DNA from: Burkholderia sp. WSM2232
GTDB taxonomy: Bacteria > Pseudomonadota > Gammaproteobacteria > Burkholderiales > Burkholderiaceae
Direction of reading: 5' to 3'
DNA: 64,000 nucleotides
Assembly: GCF_000472545.1 (NCBI RefSeq)
Contig: NZ_AWZV01000009.1
Coordinates: 144,875 to 208,874, forward strand
The first letter of the stretch is position 1, and each line of letters starts with the position of its first letter. Below the pieces are notes generated by a model that did not search any database, had not been told where the DNA came from, and saw only the letters and a list, made by a program, of their open reading frames with translations. Of the stretch, positions 56,396 to 64,000 are shown piece after piece. Made by a program: the position numbers and the translations under genes.

Positions 56396-57187
56396 ATGTT
56401 TGTCGATTCGCACTGTCACATCAATTTCGAAGGACTCGCCGAGCGCCTGCCGCAAGTGCTCGAGAATATGCGCAGCCACTCGGTCACGCATGCGCTGTGC
56501 GTGTCGGTCGATCTGGAAACGCTGCCGTCCGTGCTCGACATCGCCAGCCGGTACGAGAACGTGTACGCGTCGGTGGGCGTGCATCCGGACCACGAGCACA
56601 TGCGCGAACCGGCCGTCGCGGAGCTGGTCGAACTCGCGCAGCACCCCAAGGTCGTCGCGATCGGCGAAACGGGCCTCGACTATTACCGTCTGGAAGGCCG
56701 CTCGATTGCCGACATGGAATGGCAGCGCGAGCGCTTTCGCAACCACATTCGCGCGGCGCATGCTACTGGCAAGCCGCTCATCATCCACACGCGGGCGTCG
56801 TCGGAAGACACCCTGCGCATCATGGCCGAGGAGCGCGCGAGCGAGCCGGGCGGCGTCATGCATTGCTTCACCGAGCCGTGGGCGGTGGCCCAGCAGGCGC
56901 TGGCGCAGAACTTCTACATCTCGCTGTCGGGCATCGTCACGTTCAAGAGCGCGACCGACGTGCAGGACGTGGCGCGCCGGGTGCCGCTGGAGCGCCTGCT
57001 GATCGAAACCGATTCGCCGTATCTCGCGCCCGTGCCGTATCGCGGCAAGCCCAATGAACCTGCGTACGTGAGTTATGTCGGACGTTTCATCGCGCAACAA
57101 CGCGACATGGCCGACGAGGCGCTCGCCGCCGCGACGACGCAGAACTTCTTCCGCCTGTTCAGAATTCCGGCTCCGGCCGGCGTCTAG
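56396..57187 (+). CDS. TatD family metal-dependent hydrolase
   Basis: A 263-residue TIM-barrel metallo-DNase-like enzyme. The metal ligands are visible: DSHCHINF, GETGLDYYR, IIHTRASSEDT, HCFTE and ETDSPYLAP. The ATG at 56396 has AGGA about nine bases upstream; a TTG five codons earlier is less likely. It follows the GNAT gene closely, and an exported ankyrin protein comes 45 bases later. Confidence 0.93.
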   Translation: MFVDSHCHINFEGLAERLPQVLENMRSHSVTHALCVSVDLETLPSVLDIASRYENVYASVGVHPDHEHMREPAVAELVELAQHPKVVAIGETGLDYYRLEGRSIADMEWQRERFRNHIRAAHATGKPLIIHTRASSEDTLRIMAEERASEPGGVMHCFTEPWAVAQQALAQNFYISLSGIVTFKSATDVQDVARRVPLERLLIETDSPYLAPVPYRGKPNEPAYVSYVGRFIAQQRDMADEALAAATTQNFFRLFRIPAPAGV

Positions 57188-57232
57188 AATCAAGCAGAAT
57201 CAATAGGATAGGGCAGGACTCTAAAGTAGAAC

Positions 57233-57979
57233 ATGATGAATAATCCGACATTCACCCACGCATTGCATTCGCGCACGACGCGCCTCACCAAAGGTTCGCC
57301 TGTGCGCCGTCGTTTCTCGCGCGCCGCCGTGGCAGCGACGCTTGCGTGCGCCGCGCTGGCCTCGCTCTTCGCCGTTCCAGTGGCGGCCATAGCCGCGCCG
57401 ATCGACTCGCTGATCAAGTCGGTCAAGTTCGACGATGTCGACGGCGTCAGGAAAATGCTCGCCAAAGGCATGGACCCGAACAGCGTCGACAATTACGGCA
57501 TGCCGCTGCTGGTGCTGGCCGCGCGCGAGAAGTCCGACAAGGTGGGCGCGTTGCTGCTCGCGAACCCAAAGACCAACGTCGAGATTGAGGACAAGGCCGG
57601 CGAAAACGCGATGATGATGGCGGCGCTGAACGGCGACCTGGACTTCGTCAAGCAATTGATCGCCAAAGACGCCGAGGTCAACAAGAAGGGTTGGGCGCCG
57701 CTGCACTACGCGGCCGCGAACGGTCACGACGACATCGTGAAACTGCTGCTCGATAACTCCGCGTACGTGGACGCCGGTTCGCCCAACGGCACCACGCCGC
57801 TGATGATGGCCGCGCGCGGCGGGCACGTGTCCACGGTCAAACTGCTGCTCGACAACGGCGCGGATCTGACAGTGAAGAATCAGATCGGCCTGACGGCGCT
57901 CGACTTCGCGAAGACCTACAAGGAGCCGGACGTGGTCGAAGGTCTGACCGCGCGCCTGCAACAGATGCAGCAGAAGTAA
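57233..57979 (+). CDS. exported ankyrin-repeat protein
   Basis: A 248-residue protein with a long N-terminal signal (basic stretch then LACAALASLFAVPVAAIAA) and about five ankyrin repeats: KFDDVDGVRKMLAKGMDPN, YGMPLLVLAAREKSDKVGALLL, AGENAMMMAALNGDLDFVKQLI, GWAPLHYAAANGHDDIVKLLL and GTTPLMMAARGGHVSTVKLLL. Periplasmic location is inferred from the signal peptide. Partner unknown. Similar exported ankyrin proteins occur at this place in related genomes, next to tatD. Confidence 0.9.
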   Translation: MMNNPTFTHALHSRTTRLTKGSPVRRRFSRAAVAATLACAALASLFAVPVAAIAAPIDSLIKSVKFDDVDGVRKMLAKGMDPNSVDNYGMPLLVLAAREKSDKVGALLLANPKTNVEIEDKAGENAMMMAALNGDLDFVKQLIAKDAEVNKKGWAPLHYAAANGHDDIVKLLLDNSAYVDAGSPNGTTPLMMAARGGHVSTVKLLLDNGADLTVKNQIGLTALDFAKTYKEPDVVEGLTARLQQMQQK

Positions 57980-58136
57980 AGGCGCACGTTTCGCCCCTTA
58001 TTGCCTGAAGATAGCGGCGCGTGCCTGCTGCCGCGCCGGAAAACAGTGCAGAATGACGGTTTTGGCGCGCCCCTCGTGCGCGCTCCGTCCGATGCGGCAA
58101 CAGACCGCCTGATAAACGACCCTGGAAAGGAACACC

Positions 58137-58493
58137 ATGCTGCGGGCTTTGATTTTCGCCAGCGCGTTTGCCGTACCGTTATCGGCGGCCGCGTTTACGG
58201 GAGGCGACCTCAACAAGCTGTGCACGAAGACCGACGTGGCCTCGCGCAGTGCGTGCGCCGCCTACATCGAGGGTGCCGCCGACGGCATCTTCAATACCAT
58301 TGATGCGATTGGCGGCACCACCGGCCCGCGCGTCGGCCAGTATTTCTGCTTGCCTCAGGACGCGCGTTCGGCGCAATTGACCGACGCGGTGCGCAAGTAC
58401 ATCGCCGAAAATCCGAACGTGGCGGGATACAACGCGAGCACGGCGATTTCGCTCGGGCTCGGCAAGGCGTTTCCTTGTAAGAGCGGGAGCTAA
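58137..58493 (+). CDS. Rap1a/Tai family immunity-like protein
   Basis: A small exported protein of 118 residues. Signal peptide MLRALIFASAFAVPLSAAA, then GGDLNKLCTKTD, a helical core CAAYIEGAADG and the C-terminal CLPQDARSAQLTDAVRKYIAENPNVAGYNAS. The four cysteines and this layout match the Rap1a/Tai immunity family, which neutralises periplasmic amidase toxins (Ssp/Tae) delivered by type VI secretion. No effector gene lies beside it, so its present role may be different. Confidence 0.82.
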   Translation: MLRALIFASAFAVPLSAAAFTGGDLNKLCTKTDVASRSACAAYIEGAADGIFNTIDAIGGTTGPRVGQYFCLPQDARSAQLTDAVRKYIAENPNVAGYNASTAISLGLGKAFPCKSGS

Positions 58494-59138
58494 ACTGATC
58501 CGAAGCTGAGCGCAGGCGGCTCGCGCGCTTTGCGGCGGGCTGTCAGCATCAGTTATTGCATTGGCTCGACGAGTTGGGTGGCGCACCGCGTGCGGGTTTG
58601 TTGTTCGACTCGCTGGTTTGGCCGGTTCGTTGGTTTGGCCGGTTCGTTGGTTTGATCGGTTCGTTGGTTGATTGGTTTGATTCGTTTGATTCGTTTGATT
58701 CGTTTGTTTGACTGGGTCGCTCGTTTGGCCCGTTCGTTGGTTTGATCCGTTCGTTTGCGTGCGTTTTAACGGTTGTTCACAGTTTCGTCGCGTGAGCCTG
58801 CATTCCCGGGCACGCGTTCAACATGATGAGCCGGGGCACCGCCGCTCGCGGTTGCGGCCGGCTCGCTGGCGGGGCGCATGGTTCGCTCCGCGCCCTGCGC
58901 CGAGCGCTTCATGTGCGCTTTAGTCGTGCTCCGGTTGCGCTTCGCTGGGCTCGATCCCGCCCGGTTGCCCGGGTTGCCCGGGTTGCGCTTCTTCGAGCCC
59001 TTGCGCGGAACTACGGTTCCGCGCCGTTACGCGGGCGTGCCGGCCGACTGTATCGCGCCGCGCGCATTGTCCCCGTGCCGTCGCCGCGCAATGCGCGGCC
59101 GGCCCATCCACATTCAAGCGAGGAGGAAACGGTCCTAC
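58494..59138. other. intergenic region before the MscS gene, GTT-rich
   Basis: About 645 bases without a gene. It contains a GTT/GTTTG-rich repeat tract (58614-58757) and a 9-bp CCCGGGTTG repeat near 58964-58990. The ribosome site of the MscS gene (AGGAGGAAAC at 59120-59129) ends the region. Confidence 0.55.
58614..58757. repeat. GTTTG-rich tandem tract
   Basis: Repeats of a 17-bp unit like GGTTTGGCCGGTTCGTT, followed by a 9-bp unit GATTCGTTT three times, then degraded copies. The strand shown is rich in G and T and almost without A. Confidence 0.85.
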
Positions 59139-60407
59139 ATGGCTTTTCTCGATCGACTCGACCAGTTGGATCACATCGCCGAAGCTCCGCTGCACACCTG
59201 GCCTGGCGCGTTGCTGGTCTCGCTCATCGCGGGACTGATCGCCGTCGGCGTGCACCGCGTGGGCGCGCGCATCGTGACCCGCATCGCCCGGCCTTATCCG
59301 CTCACCAGTGTCGTGCTGCGCTATATCGAGAAACCGGCGCTGTTCGTGCTGCTGATCGTTGCGCTCGAAGCCGTCTGGTGGGAAGCGCCCGACACGCTCA
59401 CCTTCATCGCGCCGCTACGCGACGCTGCGGCGATCGCGCTGATCGGCGCGCTGACCTGGCTCTCCGTGCGTTCGGCGGCAGCTATCGGCGAGGCGATCAT
59501 TCAGGCTCATCCGCTCGATACTGCCGACAATCTGCATGCGCGCCGCATCCACACGCAGGCGAGAGTGCTGGCGCGCTCGGTCATGCTGGTGATCGTGATT
59601 GTCGGCGTCGGCGGCGCGCTGATGACGTTTCCGAACGTGCGCCAGATCGGCGCGAGCCTGCTGGCGTCCGCCGGCGTGGCCGGTCTGGTCGCCGGTATTG
59701 CGGCGCGGCCGGTGCTTGGCAACCTGATCGCGGGTTTGCAGATCGCGCTGTCGCAGCCGATCCGCCTTGACGACGTGGTGGTGATTCAGGGCGAGTGGGG
59801 GCGTATCGAGGAAATCACCGGAACCTATGTGTCGGTGCGTTTGTGGGATCAGCGGCGGCTGATCGTGCCGTTGCAGTGGTTTATCGAAAACCCGTTTTCC
59901 AACTGGACGCGCAGTAGCTCGCAGATCATCGGCACAGTGTTTCTTTACGTCGATTACCGGATGCCGCTCGCGCCGTTGCGCGAGGAACTGGCACGCATCG
60001 TCGAGGCGGCGCCCGAGTGGGACCGGCGCGTGCAGGTGCTGCAGGTTACCGAGGGCACCGAGCGCTCGATGCAGTTGCGCGCACTCGTCAGTTCCCTCGA
60101 TTCGGGGCTGAACTGGGATTTGCGTTGCCGCGTGCGCGAGGGGCTGATCGACTTTATCCAGAAGCACTATCCGCAGTATCTGCCGCGCTCGCGCGCGGAG
60201 GTGTCTGCGGAACTGGAGAACGTGGTGCACGGCAAGGGCGAGCCGCTCGATTGGGTGCCGCGCCGCGCGCGCACCCCGGCCGGCAGCACCGCGGCGCATA
60301 CCGAGGCGGACCCGGTGGCAAGCCGCCCAGGTCCGGCGCCCACGTCGGCTTCCGGGGCCAGGTCCGCTTCCACTGCATCGCCCCATAACGTGAAGGAAAC
60401 TGCCTGA
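59139..60407 (+). CDS. mechanosensitive ion channel, MscS family
   Basis: A 422-residue membrane protein whose channel domain releases solutes on osmotic downshock. Three or four membrane segments precede the pore helix TM3 (SLLASAGVAGLVAGIAARPVLGNLIAGLQIAL), followed by the beta-rich vestibule (QPIRLDDVVVIQGEWGRIEEITGTYVSVRLWDQRRLIVP). The start at 59139 has AGGAGGAAAC about ten bases upstream; a longer frame lacks one. The C-terminal 50 residues are Ala/Ser/Pro-rich. The gene lies upstream of otsA, another osmotic-stress gene. Confidence 0.94.
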   Translation: MAFLDRLDQLDHIAEAPLHTWPGALLVSLIAGLIAVGVHRVGARIVTRIARPYPLTSVVLRYIEKPALFVLLIVALEAVWWEAPDTLTFIAPLRDAAAIALIGALTWLSVRSAAAIGEAIIQAHPLDTADNLHARRIHTQARVLARSVMLVIVIVGVGGALMTFPNVRQIGASLLASAGVAGLVAGIAARPVLGNLIAGLQIALSQPIRLDDVVVIQGEWGRIEEITGTYVSVRLWDQRRLIVPLQWFIENPFSNWTRSSSQIIGTVFLYVDYRMPLAPLREELARIVEAAPEWDRRVQVLQVTEGTERSMQLRALVSSLDSGLNWDLRCRVREGLIDFIQKHYPQYLPRSRAEVSAELENVVHGKGEPLDWVPRRARTPAGSTAAHTEADPVASRPGPAPTSASGARSASTASPHNVKETA

Positions 60408-60747
60408 TGCGCGGCACGAAGTCGTGCGACGCCGGAGCGGAAGGGGCTGAACGGGCGGTTGGACGAGGCGGCTGAACAAACCGGCGAATGAGGCGGCTAA
60501 CGAAGCAGCGCACGCCACGGCACGTCACGGTGGGCCCGCTGAAAGGCGGACGCCACGCGCATCGAGCTCTGGCCGGATGGCGAGCCGATGCAACCGATCG
60601 TTCTTCAAAGGGTCGAACCAACCACTCACTGTATCAACCATGCGCGGCATGGCGTGCACCATGCGAGAAGTTTCCGGCGTCCGCTGTGTGGCGGGCGTTG
60701 GCTGCACCCTGGCGGATGCCGCGCAAAAAACAAGGAGGACTTGCAAC

Positions 60748-62157
60748 ATGGGCCGACTGATCGTCGTGTCGAATCGCGTCGCAACGCCGACGGAAACCAA
60801 AGGATCGGCGGGCGGCCTCGCCGTCGGCGTGTTCGGCGCGCTGAAGGACGCGGGAGGCGTGTGGTTCGGCTGGAGCGGCGACGTGGTCAGCGAGACCGTT
60901 GCCAATGCCGGGCCCACACTGGAACAGGACGGCGCAGTCACCTTTGCGACCGTCGGCCTCACGCGCAAGGACTACGACCAGTACTACCGCGGCTTTTCGA
61001 ATGCCACGCTGTGGCCGGTATTCCACTACCGCAACGACCTCGCCCGCTACGAGCGCGAGGAGTACGCCGGCTACCGGCGGGTCAACGCGTGGCTCGCGCA
61101 CAAGCTCATCAAGCTGCTCGAGCCCGACGACGTGATCTGGATTCACGACTACCATCTGATCCCGTTCGCCGAGGCCTTGCGCAGCGAAGGCATTACGAAC
61201 CGCATCGGCTTTTTCCTGCACATTCCGTTTCCGTCGCCGCAGATCCTGCTCAACATTCCGCCTCACGAAGAGCTGGTGAAGTCGCTGTCCTGCTACGACC
61301 TGCTGGGATTTCAGACCGCAACCGACGAACAGGCCTTCCACGACTACGTGACCCGCCACGCGCGCGGCACGGTGTCGAACGGCATGGTGGAAGCGTTTGG
61401 CCGCAAGCTGCGCACGGGCGTCTACCGCATCGGCGTGTTTCCCGACGAAATTGCCGAGCAGGCCAAGCGCTATGAAAGCCGTCAGCACGTGCTCGATCTG
61501 AAGCAGAGCCTGGAAGGCCGCAAGCTGATCATGAGCGTGGACCGGCTCGATTATTCAAAAGGGCTGGTTGAACGTTTCCGCGCCTTCGAGCATTTGCTGG
61601 AGCGCTCGCCCGAATGGCGCGGCAACGTCACGCTCGTGCAGATCGCGCCGCCTACACGTTCGGACGTGGCGACATACCAGAAGATCCGCCAGGACCTCGA
61701 GTACGAAGCAGGGCGCATCAACGGGCGCTATTCCGGCCTCGACTACACGCCGATCCGGTATCTGAACCAGCAGTACGACCGCTGGAAACTGATGTCGCTG
61801 TTTCGCGAGTCGCAGATCGGCTTTGTCACGCCCTTGCACGACGGCATGAATCTCGTCGCGAAGGAATACGTCGCCGCGCAGAACCCCGACGATCCGGGCG
61901 TGCTCGTGCTGTCCATTTTCGCGGGCGCGGCGGCCGAGTTGACGGGCGCGCTGCTCGTCAATCCGCATGATGCGATCGGCATGTGCGAGGCCTTGCAGCG
62001 CGCGCTGCAAATGCCGCTGGACGCGCGCCAGCGTCGTCACGAGATCAACATGGCGGCGCTGCGCAAGAACGATCTGGGCGTGTGGCGCGACAGCTTCCTG
62101 CACGACCTGCGCAGCGTGCCGTTGCAGAGGCCGGCCACGGGCGGCGGGCACCGCTGA
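60748..62157 (+). CDS. otsA: alpha,alpha-trehalose-phosphate synthase
   Basis: Makes trehalose 6-phosphate from UDP-glucose and glucose 6-phosphate, the first step of osmoprotectant synthesis. The 469-residue GT20 enzyme has MGRLIVVSNRV, GGLAVGVFGAL, WPVFHY, IHDYHLIP, FFLHIPFPS, SVDRLDYSKG (catalytic Arg/Lys) and TPLHDGMNLVAKEYVAAQ. In that last motif His stands where Arg is usual. AAGGAGGACTTGCAAC precedes the ATG at 60748. No otsB phosphatase gene is visible in this window, so it must lie elsewhere. Confidence 0.95.
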   Translation: MGRLIVVSNRVATPTETKGSAGGLAVGVFGALKDAGGVWFGWSGDVVSETVANAGPTLEQDGAVTFATVGLTRKDYDQYYRGFSNATLWPVFHYRNDLARYEREEYAGYRRVNAWLAHKLIKLLEPDDVIWIHDYHLIPFAEALRSEGITNRIGFFLHIPFPSPQILLNIPPHEELVKSLSCYDLLGFQTATDEQAFHDYVTRHARGTVSNGMVEAFGRKLRTGVYRIGVFPDEIAEQAKRYESRQHVLDLKQSLEGRKLIMSVDRLDYSKGLVERFRAFEHLLERSPEWRGNVTLVQIAPPTRSDVATYQKIRQDLEYEAGRINGRYSGLDYTPIRYLNQQYDRWKLMSLFRESQIGFVTPLHDGMNLVAKEYVAAQNPDDPGVLVLSIFAGAAAELTGALLVNPHDAIGMCEALQRALQMPLDARQRRHEINMAALRKNDLGVWRDSFLHDLRSVPLQRPATGGGHR

Positions 62158-62257
62158 TGAGCGGAGCCCGGCGTACAAACGCGAGCGCGCTCGCGAGCAG
62201 CCTGTCCGCTCACGCCGCGCGCGCGGATTGCTGGCGTTCCACTTTGCAGGTGGCCGC

Positions 62258-63421
62258 ATGCTGAGCGCGCTTGCCATCGCCGGTTACCGGTCCCTGCGCG
62301 AACTGATCGTGCCGCTCGGGCGGCTGAACGTCATTACCGGCGCGAACGGCAGCGGCAAGTCGAGCGTCTACCGTTCACTGCGTCTGCTCGCCGACACGGC
62401 GCGCGGCGGCGTGATCACCTCGCTCGCGCGCGAAGGCGGCTTGCCGTCGACCTTATGGGCCGGCCCGGAACGCTTTTCGCGCAGCATGCTGAGCGGCGAA
62501 TCCGAAGTGCAGGGCACGCGGCGCAGTACACCGGTCAGCTTGAGGCTCGGCTTCGCCGGCGAACGGTTCAGTTATGCGATCGATCTTGGTTTCCCGATTC
62601 CGGATACCAGCCGCTTCGTGCTGGACCCCGTCATCAAGCGGGAATGCATCTGGAGCGGGCCCGTGCTGCGGCCGTCCGCGTTGCTCGTCGACCGGCAGGG
62701 CGCTGCGCTGCGCACGCGCGACGAAACGGGCGCCTGGCAAACGGTGCCGCAGCCGGTCGCCAGCTTCGACAGCATGATGACCGAGTTCGCCGACCCGCGC
62801 AGCGCGCCTGAAATGATCGCGGTGCGCGAGCAGATCCGGGCGTGGCGCTTTTACGATTACTTCCGGACCGATGCCAATGCGCCGGCGCGCATGCCGCAAG
62901 TCGGCACGCATACGCCGGTGCTTTCCGACGACGGCGCCGACCTCGCCGCCGCGTTGCAGACCATCCGCGAGATCGGCAATCCCGTGGCGCTCGACGCCGC
63001 CATCGACGACGCGTTCCCCGGCTCGCGCCTTGATATCGCGGTGCAGGACGGTCGCTTCGAAGTGCTGATGCAGCAGCATGGCCTGCTGCGTCCGCTAAAG
63101 GGCGCGGAGTTGTCGGACGGAACCTTGCGCTATCTGTTGCTGGTGGCCGCGCTGCTCACGCCGCGTCCGCCGGCGCTGCTGGTGTTGAACGAGCCGGAAA
63201 CCAGTCTGCATCCCGATCTGCTGCCGGCGCTCGCGCGCCTGATCGCGCAAGCCGCTGCGCATTCGCAGGTGCTGGTGGTCTCGCACGCGGCGCGGCTGAT
63301 CGCAGCGCTCGAGCGAGAGGAGGCGAGCGAGTCGCTGGTGCTGGAAAAGCACTTTGGCGAAACACGTCTTGTGGATGCCGACGAACGTGACATGCCGGCG
63401 TGGAAATGGCCGTCGCGCTGA
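62258..63421 (+). CDS. stand-alone ABC-type ATPase (AAA family, RecF/SMC-like)
   Basis: A 387-residue soluble ATPase resembling the COG4637-type predicted ATPases. Walker A GANGSGKSS (28-36), a large middle part without coiled-coil or zinc hook, then the ABC signature LSDGTLRYL, Walker B LLVLNEPETSLHPDLL and H-loop VVSHAARL. No nuclease, TOPRIM or membrane domain is seen. It lies 100 bases after otsA; the ATG at 62258 follows CAGGTGG. Function unknown: DNA repair, defence or housekeeping are all possible. A terminator follows. Confidence 0.88.
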   Translation: MLSALAIAGYRSLRELIVPLGRLNVITGANGSGKSSVYRSLRLLADTARGGVITSLAREGGLPSTLWAGPERFSRSMLSGESEVQGTRRSTPVSLRLGFAGERFSYAIDLGFPIPDTSRFVLDPVIKRECIWSGPVLRPSALLVDRQGAALRTRDETGAWQTVPQPVASFDSMMTEFADPRSAPEMIAVREQIRAWRFYDYFRTDANAPARMPQVGTHTPVLSDDGADLAAALQTIREIGNPVALDAAIDDAFPGSRLDIAVQDGRFEVLMQQHGLLRPLKGAELSDGTLRYLLLVAALLTPRPPALLVLNEPETSLHPDLLPALARLIAQAAAHSQVLVVSHAARLIAALEREEASESLVLEKHFGETRLVDADERDMPAWKWPSR

Positions 63422-63483
63422 ATTACGCGGCGCGCGATGCGGCGGTTATTTCGTGGCCCGGTGGCTTGTAAGCTAAATGTAAC

Positions 63484-63517
63484 AGCCCCCATCAAATGCA
63501 ATATGGGGCGCTTTTTA
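63484..63517 (+). terminator. rho-independent terminator after the ABC-type ATPase
   Basis: AGCCCCCAT pairs with ATGGGGCGCT (one bulged G) round a loop of about ten bases, ending in five T. Confidence 0.7.
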
Positions 63518-63673
63518 AGTCCTGCCAGGGAATAATGCTCCGATGCCAGCCGCGCTCGCGTGCGGCCACCGTGCATTGATCGTAGACCGGCGCTCGCCAG
63601 GGCGCCGCTGACGGCACCGCACAGCGACCTCGGCAGTGGCCGTGGCGCGAGCCGTCAGTTCACGGAGACAACT

Positions 63674-64000
63674 ATGAAGATTGCGCAGATCGCCCCGTTG
63701 ACCGAGTCCGTGCCGCCAAAGTTGTATGGCGGCACCGAGCGCGTCGTGTCGTACATTACCGAAGCGCTGGTGGAACTCGGCCACGACGTGACGCTGTTCG
63801 CAAGCGGCGACTCCGTTACCAGTGCGAAGCTCGAACCCGTGTGGCCGCGCGCGCTGCGGCTCGACCCGGGCATTCGCGACCGGGTAGCGCCGCACATGCT
63901 GCTGATGGAACTGGTGCGCCGCCAGGCCGAGCAATTCGATGTCCTGCATTTTCACCTCGACTATTACTCGTTCTCGGTGTTCCAGCGCCAGGACACCCCT
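63674..64000 (+). CDS. glycosyltransferase, GT4 family, partial at window end
   Basis: The first 109 codons of a GT-B glycosyltransferase, cut by the window end. It begins MKIAQIAPLTESVPPKLYGG, with GTERVVSYITEALVELGHDV, the family's N-terminal nucleotide-sugar transferase half. CGGAGACAACT precedes the ATG at 63674. The C-terminal sugar-nucleotide site is not in view, so donor and acceptor are unknown. Confidence 0.85.
   Translation, partial: MKIAQIAPLTESVPPKLYGGTERVVSYITEALVELGHDVTLFASGDSVTSAKLEPVWPRALRLDPGIRDRVAPHMLLMELVRRQAEQFDVLHFHLDYYSFSVFQRQDTP

Noticed and set aside
58614..58757. CRISPR or recombination hotspot (Chi-like) array
   Set aside because: Units vary in length without spacers, and the octamers do not match the known Chi sequence.

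Overview
The window looks like a piece of the main chromosome of a Burkholderia or Paraburkholderia species (Betaproteobacteria). The evidence is the uniformly high G+C with strong third-position G/C bias, the tig-clpP-clpX-lon-hupB-tRNA-ppiD order, the mltG-tmk-holB-tatD order, and the DUF2339/DUF3999 and NRDE/YgfZ pairs. The genus call comes from gene order and protein character, not from a database search. I see no rRNA, CRISPR array, prophage or intact insertion sequence. 

Layout. 1-8 kb: a small unknown gene, a DUF2339-DUF3999 envelope pair, an 87-bp tandem repeat block, a MarR regulator and a glycerate kinase. 8-18 kb: the proteostasis block (trigger factor, ClpP, ClpX, Lon, HU, tRNA-Val, tRNA-Asp, PpiD), with clear terminators between units and heat-shock-like promoter candidates before clpP and lon. 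A decayed SDR/MFS chimera lies between the two tRNAs. 18.5-24.2 kb: a small lipoprotein, the divergent tesA-like/ybbA-like pair, then a gene-poor accessory stretch with a DUF1254/DUF1214 protein and a ketopantoate-reductase-like protein. 24-30 kb: pgi, nnr and a D-amino-acid dehydrogenase, all leftward. 30-34 kb: purL. 34-38 kb: a leftward series of parvulin isomerase, BolA, YciB, MsrB and SelO. 38.5-44 kb: acyl-CoA synthetase, FadB-like protein and thiolase, a beta-oxidation set, then a convergent lipoprotein. 44-51 kb: a divergent DUF2917/MocR pair, then hotdog thioesterase, MDR oxidoreductase, SDR and HSL-type esterase. 50.7-53 kb: NRDE protein and YgfZ leftward. 53-58.5 kb: mltG-tmk-holB-GNAT-tatD, an exported ankyrin protein and a Rap1a/Tai-type immunity-like protein. 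58.5-64 kb: a GTT-rich repeat tract, an MscS-type channel, otsA, a stand-alone ABC-like ATPase and the start of a GT4 glycosyltransferase. 

How the genes fit together. Most are core housekeeping functions: protein folding and turnover, purine synthesis, fatty-acid oxidation, cell-wall synthesis and DNA replication. The less ordinary points are an unusual number of short tandem repeats in and between genes, the tRNA-flanked pseudogene, the MocR/DUF2917 divergent unit with candidate operators, an ABC ATPase apparently lacking its usual permease, an immunity-like protein with no visible toxin, and the osmotic-stress grouping at the right end. No clearly new defence or mobile system is visible.
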